From NCBI GenBank assembly GCA_034399355.1, contig JAXMMT010000014.1, positions 1 to 41,385 of the forward strand: DNA of 41,385 nt, written 5' to 3'. Positions 33,735 to 41,385 of the stretch are shown in pieces (position 1 is the stretch's first letter; each line of letters opens with the position of its first letter). The notes below the pieces were generated by a model, which had not been told where the DNA came from, did not search any database, and saw only the letters and a program-made list of their open reading frames with translations. This DNA comes from UBA2279 sp034399355 (lineage in GTDB: Bacteria > Actinomycetota > Coriobacteriia > Anaerosomatales > Anaerosomataceae). A program made the position numbers and the translations under genes.

Positions 33735-35261
33735 CTAGCGCGTGCTGTGAGGATTGGAGCCGTGACACGAAGTGCAGCGGAGATCACCTGCGGCAACAGC
33801 GGCAACAGTTCTTGGGTCATCCGTGTCGTGACAGACCGCGCACGTGTGTCCCCTGTTGGCGTGCTCCGTGTCCAGATACGTACTGTGGCAGCTCTTGCAG
33901 CCCTTCTGCATCACACTCGCAGCATTGTGCAGCGAGTGGTGGTTGGTTTCAGTGTGGCACGCGTCGCAAGCGGTGACGCCGCCATCGACCGCGCCGGCGA
34001 CCGTCGAGCTGACAGCGGCACCATGACACAGCGCGCACGTGTTCTCCGTCTCCGGCCTCCACTGATCGTGCTCAGCAGCAAGCTCGTTAGTGAGGTGGCA
34101 GCCACTGTCCTTGCAACCATCCATGCTCCACGTGCTCGTGTGCTTGTCGGTCAGATCACCGTGCTGGTCGTGACAACCGGCGCAATCGGGCGCGGCGACA
34201 AAGTCGGGCTTTTCGCCGTAGACGCGGATACCCTGCACGAAGATGTCGTTCCACAAGTAGAACGTGCGGGAAGTGTTCTTGACTGTGAGGGTGTGCTCAC
34301 CGTAGGACAGGCCGAGCACCACCGCGATATGCCTGTCGGGACCCGACTTTCCGAAGTAACTGTCGGCCGTCTTCTTGAGTACACCATCGATGTAGACCTC
34401 GGCGATACCGCCCGTGTTCATCCGCTGGCCGACCCAGGCGATGCCGGTGCCGGTGAAGGTGACCGTGAAGCTGGCGGTCACCGAGGACGAGTAGGTGTAG
34501 GAGCCTCCGACGATGCTGGGAGCGACGATCGTCTTCCAGTCACCGGCACTGTAGGTGAACTCAGCGTCGTCGATGAAGTAGCCGGGCGCGACACCCGCAT
34601 GACAGCCAGAGGCGATACAGGCGCTCTGGCCGTAGAAGGTGTAGTCCCAGGGAGAGGTCGTGGCGCCCACCGGGATACCGCGGGTGAGGTTGCTCGTGAC
34701 GGGCACAGTGGGGTCGCCCACCCCAGTATCGCCATCCACACCGTGCGCACCGTGCGCAGTGAGCGGCTCGTGGCACGCATCACACGAGGCGGCCGCGTGG
34801 CAGCCGGCGCACTTAAGCTGGTAATTGGCGGCCTCGGCGATCCAGCTACGGCGGGTATGTATGCGATGCAGCTCATCTGACGAAGTGTAGACCGATAAAT
34901 CCGAATTGAAGTAGCTGCCGGTCGCATTGGCATCAAGCGTGGTCTGCGAGACCCAGAAATCGGTCCGCCTGCCCCAGTCCCAGACAGAATGACACCCCAC
35001 GCAGATCGAGGTTCGCGTGTCTATCCACGTGTGCTGAGGATGCGGCGAGATCCAGTGACACTTCTGGCACGCGGTGGCCTTGTTAACGGACCCAACACTG
35101 AAGTCCACGGTCACGTCAGTGACAGCCGAGCCGGTGCCGTGACACTCCACGCACTCCGCGTCGGTGCTCGGCAGCAGCGTCGCCGAGACGACCGCCGGCA
35201 CGCTCAGAACAAGCGCGAAGCATAGAATCGCAAGAACCAGGATATAGCGTCGTGTCCTCAT
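33735..35261 (-). CDS. Secreted multihaem c-type cytochrome with an inserted beta-sandwich-like domain
   Basis: This 508-residue protein has a signal peptide (basic MRTRR, hydrophobic core, cleavage after about Ala27). Eleven CXXCH sites lie near residues 37, 65, 87, 151, 160, 360, 409, 432, 455, 474 and 496. Two CX4CH sites (CIASGCH at 215, CKDSGCH at 383) give 13 candidate haems. Residues about 225-350 contain no cysteine and look like a jelly-roll domain, with TYSSSVTASFTVTFTGTGI, EVYIDGVLKKT and LGLSYGEHTLTVKN. There is no C-terminal anchor. Extracytoplasmic electron transfer, perhaps to an external acceptor or surface, is likely; the partner is unknown. ATG at 35261 has GGGAGG nine bases upstream. 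Confidence 0.9.
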   Translation of the reverse strand: MRTRRYILVLAILCFALVLSVPAVVSATLLPSTDAECVECHGTGSAVTDVTVDFSVGSVNKATACQKCHWISPHPQHTWIDTRTSICVGCHSVWDWGRRTDFWVSQTTLDANATGSYFNSDLSVYTSSDELHRIHTRRSWIAEAANYQLKCAGCHAAASCDACHEPLTAHGAHGVDGDTGVGDPTVPVTSNLTRGIPVGATTSPWDYTFYGQSACIASGCHAGVAPGYFIDDAEFTYSAGDWKTIVAPSIVGGSYTYSSSVTASFTVTFTGTGIAWVGQRMNTGGIAEVYIDGVLKKTADSYFGKSGPDRHIAVVLGLSYGEHTLTVKNTSRTFYLWNDIFVQGIRVYGEKPDFVAAPDCAGCHDQHGDLTDKHTSTWSMDGCKDSGCHLTNELAAEHDQWRPETENTCALCHGAAVSSTVAGAVDGGVTACDACHTETNHHSLHNAASVMQKGCKSCHSTYLDTEHANRGHTCAVCHDTDDPRTVAAVAAGDLRCTSCHGSNPHSTR

Positions 35262-35312
35262 CTGGTGAGTCCTCCCCCGCCATCTGCAGTATCTCCAACC
35301 ATGCAGTGCCGC

Positions 35313-35332
35313 CATGCCTGCCCCCAGGCATG
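35313..35332 (-). repeat. Perfect 8-bp hairpin in the cytochrome 5' leader
   Basis: CATGCCTG and CAGGCATG pair perfectly around a GGGG loop on the minus strand, directly downstream of the terminator T-run and about 50 bases before the start codon. It may stabilise the read-through mRNA. On the plus strand it is followed by seven As, not Ts, so it is not a plus-strand terminator. Confidence 0.5.
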
Positions 35333-35363
35333 AAAAAAACCGGCCAAAGACGATCAGCCGGTT
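35333..35363 (-). terminator. Intrinsic terminator within the cytochrome leader
   Basis: On the minus strand AACCGGC (35363-35357), a 12-base loop and GCCGGTT (35344-35338) form a perfect 7-bp stem that runs into seven Ts. It lies between the predicted promoter and the cytochrome start codon, with no gene of the same strand before it. It must therefore act as an attenuator. Confidence 0.85.
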
Positions 35364-35431
35364 GCACCACTGGCTCCCCGTCGCCCAGGTGCCCAGATAC
35401 AGACGACGGTTCCGCGCCGCAAATCATCGCC
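35349..35431 (-). ncRNA. Candidate riboswitch aptamer, c-di-GMP-II-like core
   Basis: The minus-strand leader contains TGGGCAC (35395-35389) and AGTGGTGCAACCGGC (35371-35357). These closely resemble the conserved 3' core of class-II c-di-GMP riboswitches as I recall it (GGGCAC ... AGUAGUGCAACCGAC). GCAC and GTGC can pair. A closing helix is possible between GGCGAT (35431-35426) and ATCGTC (35354-35349). The terminator's 5' arm AACCGGC lies inside this core, so a folded aptamer would prevent termination, making an ON switch. The 5' half does not match the class clearly, and rival pairings exist (CCGTCG with CGACGG), so the class assignment is tentative. Confidence 0.5.
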
Positions 35432-35474
35432 GCACCAGGACGCTTTGGCCCCTGGCCCAGCGCGGATACTACAT

Positions 35475-35503
35475 ATCATGTGACCAGAATCACTTGGTTG
35501 CAA
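35475..35503 (-). promoter_or_regulatory. Candidate promoter of the cytochrome leader
   Basis: On the minus strand TTGCAA (35503-35498), a 17-bp spacer and CATGAT (35480-35475) match the sigma-70 pattern at four of six bases each. Transcription would start near 35468, giving a leader of about 205 nt before the start codon. Confidence 0.5.
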
Positions 35504-35617
35504 TACCCCTGCGGGCATTTTTCGCTTATCCCTAACGAAGGTTAGCCCACCCGCTCAAGAAACTCTTGGGTGCCGAGGGGTACCCTTACGCTAGTAAGTA
35601 GCGGCGATCGGAAACAC

Positions 35618-36693
35618 ATGAAGACGGCACTCGTATACGACACAGGCCTGGGCGCCTACGACCTCGGCCCACAGCACCCACTGCGTCCCGAGCGCGTGAC
35701 GCGGTCAGTCGACCTGATGTCGACATACGGGCTTCTCGGCCATGCGATCGAGAAGCTGCCACCACGTCTGGCGTCTGACGACGAGCTCCTCCGCGTCCAC
35801 ACGCATGCGTACCTGCGTGCCGTTAAGGACGCAGGCGGAACCGGCGCGCCCTCCCCCCTCACCCATGGTCTCGGCACACCAGACACACCCGTGTTTGTCG
35901 GCATGCACGAGGCATCCGCGCTCGTGGCGGGCGCAGGCATCGTCGCAGTGGAGGCGGTCGTGAGCGGACACTATCGCCGCACCTTCAGCATCGCGGGCGG
36001 GCTGCACCACGCGCACCGCGACTACGCCGCCGGATTCTGCGTGTACAACGACGTCGCTGTCGCGATCGCGCACGCACTCGAGCACGATTCGAGCCTGCGC
36101 GTTGCCTACGTCGACATCGACGCACACCACGGAGATGGCGTACAGGAAGCGTTCTACGCCGAGCCACGCGTCCTCACGTTCTCGGTGCACGAGTCCGGGC
36201 GCTACCTGTTCCCTGGGACGGGCTTCCCCGACGAACGCGGCGAAGGCGCGGGCCTCGGCACCGCCTTCAACCTCCCGCTTCCGCCCGGCGCGACTGACGC
36301 GTGCTACCGCCTCGCATTCGAGCGCGCGGTCGAACCTGCGGTGCGCGCGTTCGTCCCCAGCCTCATCGTCCTGCAAGCGGGCGCCGACGCACACCACAGC
36401 GACCCGCTCACCTCGCTCGGCCTCACGCTGGGTGGCTACCGCTGGCTCGTGCAGCGCGTCGTTCGCCTCGCCGAGGAACTCTGCGACGGCCGCATCGTCG
36501 CATTCGGAGGCGGTGGGTACTCGTGGGAAGACATCGTACCCCGTGCGTGGACGATGCTGGCCGGCGTGCTTGCCGGCGTCGAACTACCAGACGCCCTGGC
36601 GCGAGACGACAAGGAGCCGCTCTCCCCGGATGCGGAGAAGCGACTCCTCAATGAAGTCGAAGCGACGATCACGCGCCTTGTCGAGACGCGCCT

Positions 36694-36697
<4 letters not shown>
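35618..36697 (+). CDS. Histone deacetylase superfamily protein (AcuC-like)
   Basis: This is the only plus-strand gene recognised. The 359-residue zinc hydrolase of the arginase/deacetylase fold begins KTALVYDTGLGAYDLGPQHPLRPERV. It has the catalytic His pair in GGLHHAHRDYAAGFCVYND, zinc ligands in YVDIDAHHGDGVQEAF and LQAGADAHHSDPL, and GGGGYSWEDI. AcuC relatives deacetylate acetyl-CoA synthetase, so control of acetate activation or polyamine deacetylation is possible; no partner is adjacent. ATG at 35618 fits the family start; an in-frame GTG at 35570 adds unrelated residues. Its TAG stop overlaps the icd stop on the other strand. Confidence 0.93.
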
Positions 36698-37785
<1,088 letters not shown>

Positions 37786-37813
37786 GCATTCCTCCTCGGA
37801 AATCACTGGAATC

Positions 37814-39208
37814 CTATCGATTCTCGAGCGGCACGTACTCCCTGCGCGATGTGACGCTCTTGTACGCAGGTCGGATGATCTTGCCGCCGCTCACAAGCTC
37901 CTCGAGGCGGTGTGCGCACCAGCCGACGATACGCGATACCGCGAACAGCGGCGTGTAGAGCTCCTCGGGAATATCGAGCATCCGGTGGACAAAACCAGAG
38001 TAGAAATCGACGTTCGCGCTAACGCCTTTGTACACCGTCCGCGTCTTGGCGATCGCCTCAGGGGCAAGCGTCTCGACCTTGGCGTACAGATTGAACTCGT
38101 CCACAAGTCCTTTCTCGCCGGCTAGCATCTCAGCGTAGTGGCGCAGTACAACCGTGCGAGGATCGGAGACCGAGTACACCGGATGTCCCATACCGTAGAT
38201 GAGGCCGGCGCGGTCGAACTCCTGCTTGTCGAGCACGCGCAGTAAATAGCGTTCGATCTCCTCGTCGTCCGTCCAGTCATGAACCTTCGCCTTGAGATCA
38301 TCGAACATGTGGATGACTTTGATGTTGGCGCCACCGTGCTTGGGTCCTTTGAGTGAGCCAAGCGACGCAGCAATGGCCGAGTAGGTGTCAGTGCCGCTCG
38401 AGGACACTACGTGCGCGGTGAAAGAGGAGTTGTTGCCGCCGCCATGCTCGGCATGCAGCACGAGCGAGAGATCGAGAACCTGCGCTTCGAGCGGTGTGAA
38501 ACCGCTGTTGGGCCGCAGCATGTGCAGGAAGTTCTCGGCAGTGGAGAGCTCCGCAACAGGACGGTGGATGACCAGGCTCTTGCCATGGAACTCCTCCAGG
38601 TACGCCTGGTAGGCATAGACGGCGAGCATGGAGAACTTCGAGATGAGGTGCAGGCTCTGGCGCAACACGTTGGCGGTCGACGTGTTATCGGCACGCTTGT
38701 CGAGCAGGTACATCGACAACACGCTGCGCGCCATCGCATTCATGATGTCGCGGCTGGGCATGCCGAGGATTGCGTCGTGCACGAACTGCCTTGGCAGCTT
38801 GCGGTAGGATGCCAGGTTGTCGCCGAACAGGCGGAGCTCATCAGCGTCCGGAAGATCGCCGAACAGCAGCAGATAGCAGGTCTCCTCGAAGCCGAGACGG
38901 CCCTCGGCCATGAAGCCATTCACGAGTTCGGTGACTTCGATGCCCCGATACATCAACTGTCCGGGCGCGGGGACGCGCGAGTCGCCCTCGATGCGGGAGC
39001 CCACCACGTCGCCGATCTGCGTCAGACCGGCTAACACGCCCCTCCCGCTCAGGTCGCGCAACCCGCGCTTCACGTCGTACTCGGCGTAGAGCGCAGGGTC
39101 GAAGCGACTGCTCGCCTCGGAAAGGCGGCTCCACCGGTCGAGCGTCTTGGCGATCGTCTGTGCCTCGGCCTGAGTCCGGGGTGTGCGGTCGTCTGCAGCT
39201 ACATTCAC
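37814..39208 (-). CDS. gltA: Citrate synthase
   Basis: This enzyme condenses oxaloacetate and acetyl-CoA to citrate. The 464-residue protein has an N-terminal extension of about 70 residues, then MYRGIEVTELVNG, LRPNSGFTPLEAQVLDLSL, the active-site His in LHAEHGGGNNSSFTAHVVSS, GSLKGPKHGGANIKVI with the second His, GMGHPVYSVSDPR and the C-terminal FAVSRIVGWCAHRLEEL with its Arg. This is the anaerobe-type long citrate synthase; methylcitrate synthase is an alternative. GTG at 39208 with GGGAGG upstream is preferred over an ATG at 39319, whose extension lacks family similarity. With icd it forms an oxidative 2-oxoglutarate branch; no aconitase gene is nearby. Confidence 0.92.
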   Translation of the reverse strand: MNVAADDRTPRTQAEAQTIAKTLDRWSRLSEASSRFDPALYAEYDVKRGLRDLSGRGVLAGLTQIGDVVGSRIEGDSRVPAPGQLMYRGIEVTELVNGFMAEGRLGFEETCYLLLFGDLPDADELRLFGDNLASYRKLPRQFVHDAILGMPSRDIMNAMARSVLSMYLLDKRADNTSTANVLRQSLHLISKFSMLAVYAYQAYLEEFHGKSLVIHRPVAELSTAENFLHMLRPNSGFTPLEAQVLDLSLVLHAEHGGGNNSSFTAHVVSSSGTDTYSAIAASLGSLKGPKHGGANIKVIHMFDDLKAKVHDWTDDEEIERYLLRVLDKQEFDRAGLIYGMGHPVYSVSDPRTVVLRHYAEMLAGEKGLVDEFNLYAKVETLAPEAIAKTRTVYKGVSANVDFYSGFVHRMLDIPEELYTPLFAVSRIVGWCAHRLEELVSGGKIIRPAYKSVTSRREYVPLENR

Positions 39209-39358
39209 GATGAGGATTCCTCCCACGGGGTGCCGGTTCGTCTCAACAACGATCATGACCATACTAAAGGCCGTTCGCAGCCCTATCCTACCTGAAGAGT
39301 GCGTCGCCGAGGTAGCCACGCCGCCGGGCGGCTCTCGTTCGCGGTACGCTTTAGTCGC

Positions 39359-40366
39359 TCAGTGACGCTTCTGGCTCTCGAGGAACGCGCGGTACTCGGC
39401 AAGCAATGCATCAAGCGCTTCGTAGCTCTCCGCCTCGAACGCGCGCTCGCGCACGTACGTCGCGCCGGGCAGACCCGTGACGTACCAGGAAACGTGCTTG
39501 CGCATCCGCACGAACGCCTGCTCGCCAGCGAAGGCCACGAGAGCGGCGCCATGCTCGCGCGCCATGTCGATCCGCTCGAACGCCGTCGGTGGCGCCAACT
39601 CCTCTCCCCGCTCGATGAGCGCGCGCGCCTGCGCGAAGATCCACGGGTTGCCCTGAGCGCCGCGTGCGATCATCACCGCATCCACGCCGGTACGCTCCAG
39701 CATCGCCATCACGTCTTTTGCCGAGAAGACATCGCCGCTGCCGATGACCGGCACGCGCACCGCCGCCTTCACCGCAGCGATAACGTCCCAGTCGGCCTTG
39801 CCGCGGTAGAACTGGTCGCGCGTGCGTCCGTGCACACAGAGCGCCGTCGCGCCTGCATCCTCCATCCGGCGAGCAAACTCGACGGCGTTCACCTCGCTCT
39901 CGTCCCAGCCCTTGCGGAACTTCACGGTAACGGGGACGCCGGTTGTCTCGGCCACACGCGACACGATCTCGGCCGCCAGCGTCGGCGTGCGCATGAGCGC
40001 GCTGCCCTCCCCCTTCGCGACGACCTTGGTGACCGGGCAGCCCATGTTGATATCGATGAGTGCGATCTCGGCACCATAGCGTTCTACGAGCCCGCAGGCC
40101 TGCTCGGCCATCATCGCGGGATCGGCGCCGAAGATCTGCACGGCGCACGGTATCTCCTCGGGCGAGAACGACAGCAGCCCGCGCGAGATGGCGGCGTCCG
40201 GGTTGTAGTGCAGACCCTTGGCGCTGACCATCTCGGAGTACGTCAGTCCGGCGCCCATGCGCTTGCAGATGCCGCGGAAGGGCGCCTCGGTCACCCCGGC
40301 CATTGGGCCGAGTACGACTTTGGCCGAGGAGAGCAGCGCGGCGATGTCGGTGTGAGAGAACGTCAT
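39359..40366 (-). CDS. dus: tRNA-dihydrouridine synthase
   Basis: Dus reduces uridines in the tRNA D-loop with an FMN cofactor. The 335-residue TIM barrel has LGPMAGVTEAPFRGICKRMG, AVQIFGADPAMMAEQA, the catalytic Cys in INMGCPVTKVVAKGEGSALM, VTVKFRKGWDE, ALCVHGRTRDQFYRGKADW, VIGSGDVFSAKDV and MIARGAQGNPWIF, followed by a helical tRNA-binding domain. It is closest to the bacterial DusB group. ATG at 40366 overlaps the stop of the flavodoxin-like gene as ATGA, so translation is probably coupled. Confidence 0.95.
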   Translation of the reverse strand: MTFSHTDIAALLSSAKVVLGPMAGVTEAPFRGICKRMGAGLTYSEMVSAKGLHYNPDAAISRGLLSFSPEEIPCAVQIFGADPAMMAEQACGLVERYGAEIALIDINMGCPVTKVVAKGEGSALMRTPTLAAEIVSRVAETTGVPVTVKFRKGWDESEVNAVEFARRMEDAGATALCVHGRTRDQFYRGKADWDVIAAVKAAVRVPVIGSGDVFSAKDVMAMLERTGVDAVMIARGAQGNPWIFAQARALIERGEELAPPTAFERIDMAREHGAALVAFAGEQAFVRMRKHVSWYVTGLPGATYVRERAFEAESYEALDALLAEYRAFLESQKRH

Positions 40367-40644
40367 GCAGGCATGATACGACGAGTCGCGGCTGCTCGCT
40401 CAGGCTCGGCGGCCGGCGTGTAGCCGGCGCGCTTCAGGCGACGCGCGATGTCGGTGACTGCACCGCGGGGCGACCACGAGTTGCGTGTCTCGAACGCCAC
40501 GATAAGGTCAACGCCCCTCAGCGCCCCCTCTGTCGCCTCATCCGTGGCAAGCGCGGGCACGTCCGGACCTAGACCCTCGGCAATCGCCTTGGCGACAGCG
40601 GCCGTGTTCCCCCATAGAGATTCGTATACGACGACAGCGTTCAC
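40363..40644 (-). CDS. Shortened flavodoxin-like protein, probably degenerate
   Basis: The 93-residue protein starts NAVVVYESLWGNTAAVAKAIAEG broken after the phosphate loop, the FMN-phosphate site of flavodoxins. After GALRGVDLIV, where flavodoxins continue with GGPT and a tryptophan loop, the sequence jumps to AFETRNSWSPRGAVTDIARRLKRAG. This resembles a later segment of actinobacterial flavodoxin-family proteins. The usual length is 140-160 residues, and the C-terminal strand is also missing. An internal deletion of about 45 codons plus a new C-terminus is the simplest reading, so FMN binding is doubtful. GTG at 40644 has GGGAG upstream, and the stop overlaps dus. Confidence 0.65.
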   Translation of the reverse strand: MNAVVVYESLWGNTAAVAKAIAEGLGPDVPALATDEATEGALRGVDLIVAFETRNSWSPRGAVTDIARRLKRAGYTPAAEPERAAATRRIMPA

Positions 40645-40818
40645 ATGATAGCTCCCTCGGGGTTTAGGACACCTGTCCGGCTCTGCAGCTGTCCGGCTAC
40701 GAAAACTCCGACTCTCCAGATACTTCGATACCCCAAACCCGTGGGTCGCGCTACACCAGACATCAGGACTGCCAGGTGGCTGACGGCCGGATAACGCAAG
40801 CAGTGCCGAGAAACGACA
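40645..40818. other. Intergenic stretch between cspA terminator and the flavodoxin-like gene
   Basis: No gene is supported here. It holds two copies of CTGTCCGGCT (40673-40682 and 40689-40698) separated by CTGCAG, about 40 bases upstream of the GTG. These could be an operator. No clear -35/-10 pair was found. Confidence 0.4.
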
Positions 40819-40850
40819 GAACCGGACGACCCCAAGGGGCCGCCCGGTTC
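40819..40850 (-). terminator. Hairpin terminator after cspA
   Basis: On the minus strand a long GC-rich stem (GAACCGGGCGGCCCC with GGGGTCGTCCGGTTC, two G-U pairs) lies 22 bases past the cspA stop codon. It is followed by TGTCGTTTCTC, a broken T tract. Confidence 0.75.
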
Positions 40851-40872
40851 CTGAGCGTTCGTGCAAGTAAGC

Positions 40873-41076
40873 TTAGATCGCGCGAACCTGCGTCGCCTGC
40901 TTCTTGCCATTCTGGCCAGTGGCTTCCGTGAAGGAAACGGCCTGACCCTCGTCGAGGGTCTTGAAGCCCTCGGTCTGGATCTCGGAGAAGTGGACGAAGA
41001 GATCTTCGCCATCCTCGCGCTCGATGAAGCCGTAACCCTTGTCAGCGTTGAACCACTTGACTTTACCCTCTGCCAT
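40873..41076 (-). CDS. cspA: Cold-shock domain protein (CspA family)
   Basis: This 67-residue single-stranded nucleic-acid-binding protein acts as an RNA chaperone. The whole cold-shock fold is present: GKVKWFNADKGYGFIERED with RNP1 (KGYGFIE), RNP2 in LFVHFSEIQ, EGQAVSFTEATGQNGKKQATQV. The gene stands alone with its own terminator and a leader of roughly 110 nt. ATG at 41076 has an AGAGG ribosome site about 10 bases upstream. Whether it is cold-induced cannot be told from the protein. Confidence 0.97.
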   Translation of the reverse strand: MAEGKVKWFNADKGYGFIEREDGEDLFVHFSEIQTEGFKTLDEGQAVSFTEATGQNGKKQATQVRAI

Positions 41077-41105
41077 TCAAATCCATCCTCTCGCCCCGAA
41101 GGGGG

Positions 41106-41155
41106 CAAAACAAAACGACGTGACTTTGACCGCTAGAATGCGGTGTGTCACGTCG
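41106..41155 (-). terminator. Terminator-like hairpin in the cspA leader
   Basis: On the minus strand CGACGTGAC and GTCACGTCG form perfect 9-bp arms, enclosing a second 5-bp stem (ACCGC/GCGGT). TTTTGTTTTG follows directly. It lies between the candidate promoter and the cspA start codon. It either attenuates cspA or ends a transcript entering from beyond the window. Confidence 0.75.
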
Positions 41156-41189
41156 CAATCCTACAAGCCCCTATGGCTTGCCTTGCGGG

Positions 41190-41212
41190 AGTATAGCACG
41201 TTTCGCGCGAAA
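41190..41212 (-). promoter_or_regulatory. Extended -10 promoter with adjacent palindrome, upstream of cspA
   Basis: On the minus strand TGCTATACT (41198-41190) is a good extended -10 element without a clear -35. TTTCGCGCGAAA, a perfect 12-bp palindrome (41201-41212), lies two bases upstream, inside the usual spacer. It could bind a regulator. Transcription would start near 41183. Confidence 0.5.
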
Positions 41213-41385
41213 GCGTCGTTCTCGTGGGTCGCGTACGTGCGTCACCTTGATTGACAAACTTAGTGCAAATCCTCTTGCGCTTAGTCTGGCAGGGATCCGT
41301 GGGGCGCCGTCGGCCTTCGTCTTCTTCCTTGCGTATTGCTCTATGCTCTTGTGGTCTTCTGTCTCCGGCCGACCGGGAACCTGAG
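41213..41385. other. Right-end stretch with no supported gene
   Basis: Only short, unconvincing reading frames occur here on both strands. No RNA gene, repeat or terminator was recognised. A gene may begin beyond the window edge. Confidence 0.5.

Noticed and set aside
35349..35480. Class-I c-di-GMP (GEMM) riboswitch in the cytochrome leader
   Set aside because: The GEMM-I landmarks (CAAACC, GAAA tetraloop, GACGCAAAGCC) are not present on either strand.

Overview
This window is GC-rich bacterial chromosome. All but one of its recognisable genes lie on the minus strand, so the operons read from high to low coordinates. Two amino-acid T-box leaders, short-form HisG with HisZ, citramalate synthase and a secreted many-haem cytochrome suggest an anaerobic actinobacterium of the Coriobacteriia (Anaerosomatales/OPB41-like). 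That placement is inferred from gene content, not from a marker gene.

Layout in transcription order from the right: an orphan cold-shock gene (cspA) with a structured leader; a shortened flavodoxin-like gene overlapping a tRNA-dihydrouridine synthase (dus); citrate synthase and isocitrate dehydrogenase, which feed 2-oxoglutarate synthesis; then the single plus-strand gene, an AcuC-like deacetylase, whose stop codon interlocks with that of icd in one CTAG. Next comes a secreted cytochrome with 13 candidate haem sites. Its roughly 200-nt leader carries an intrinsic terminator and a core resembling the c-di-GMP-II riboswitch.

From 33.6 kb to 16.5 kb runs a very long biosynthetic operon behind a T-box with a Leu (CUC) specifier: ilvD-ilvB-ilvN-ilvC-aminotransferase-serA-leuA-leuC-(O-antigen-ligase-like membrane protein)-leuD-leuB-ilvE-cimA. 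With cimA it covers valine, leucine and isoleucine from pyruvate, plus entry into serine synthesis. A fumarylacetoacetate-hydrolase-family gene follows. A TrpR-superfamily YerC-type regulator then sits directly upstream of dnaE.

Immediately after dnaE is a strong promoter with a perfect palindrome over its expected start site. It drives hisZ-hisG-hisD-hisC-hisB-hisH-hisA-hisF-(4-TM protein)-hisI-hisE and probably a PQQ-type beta-propeller gene. Most joints are 4-bp overlaps. The histidinol-phosphatase step is not in the window. The left end holds a second T-box, with Trp (UGG) specifier, and the 5' part of trpE, cut by the window edge.

Three pathways thus use distinct control: tRNA sensing for trp, tRNA sensing for ilv/leu, and a probable DNA-binding repressor for his. 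No tRNA, rRNA, insertion sequence, prophage or CRISPR array was seen.
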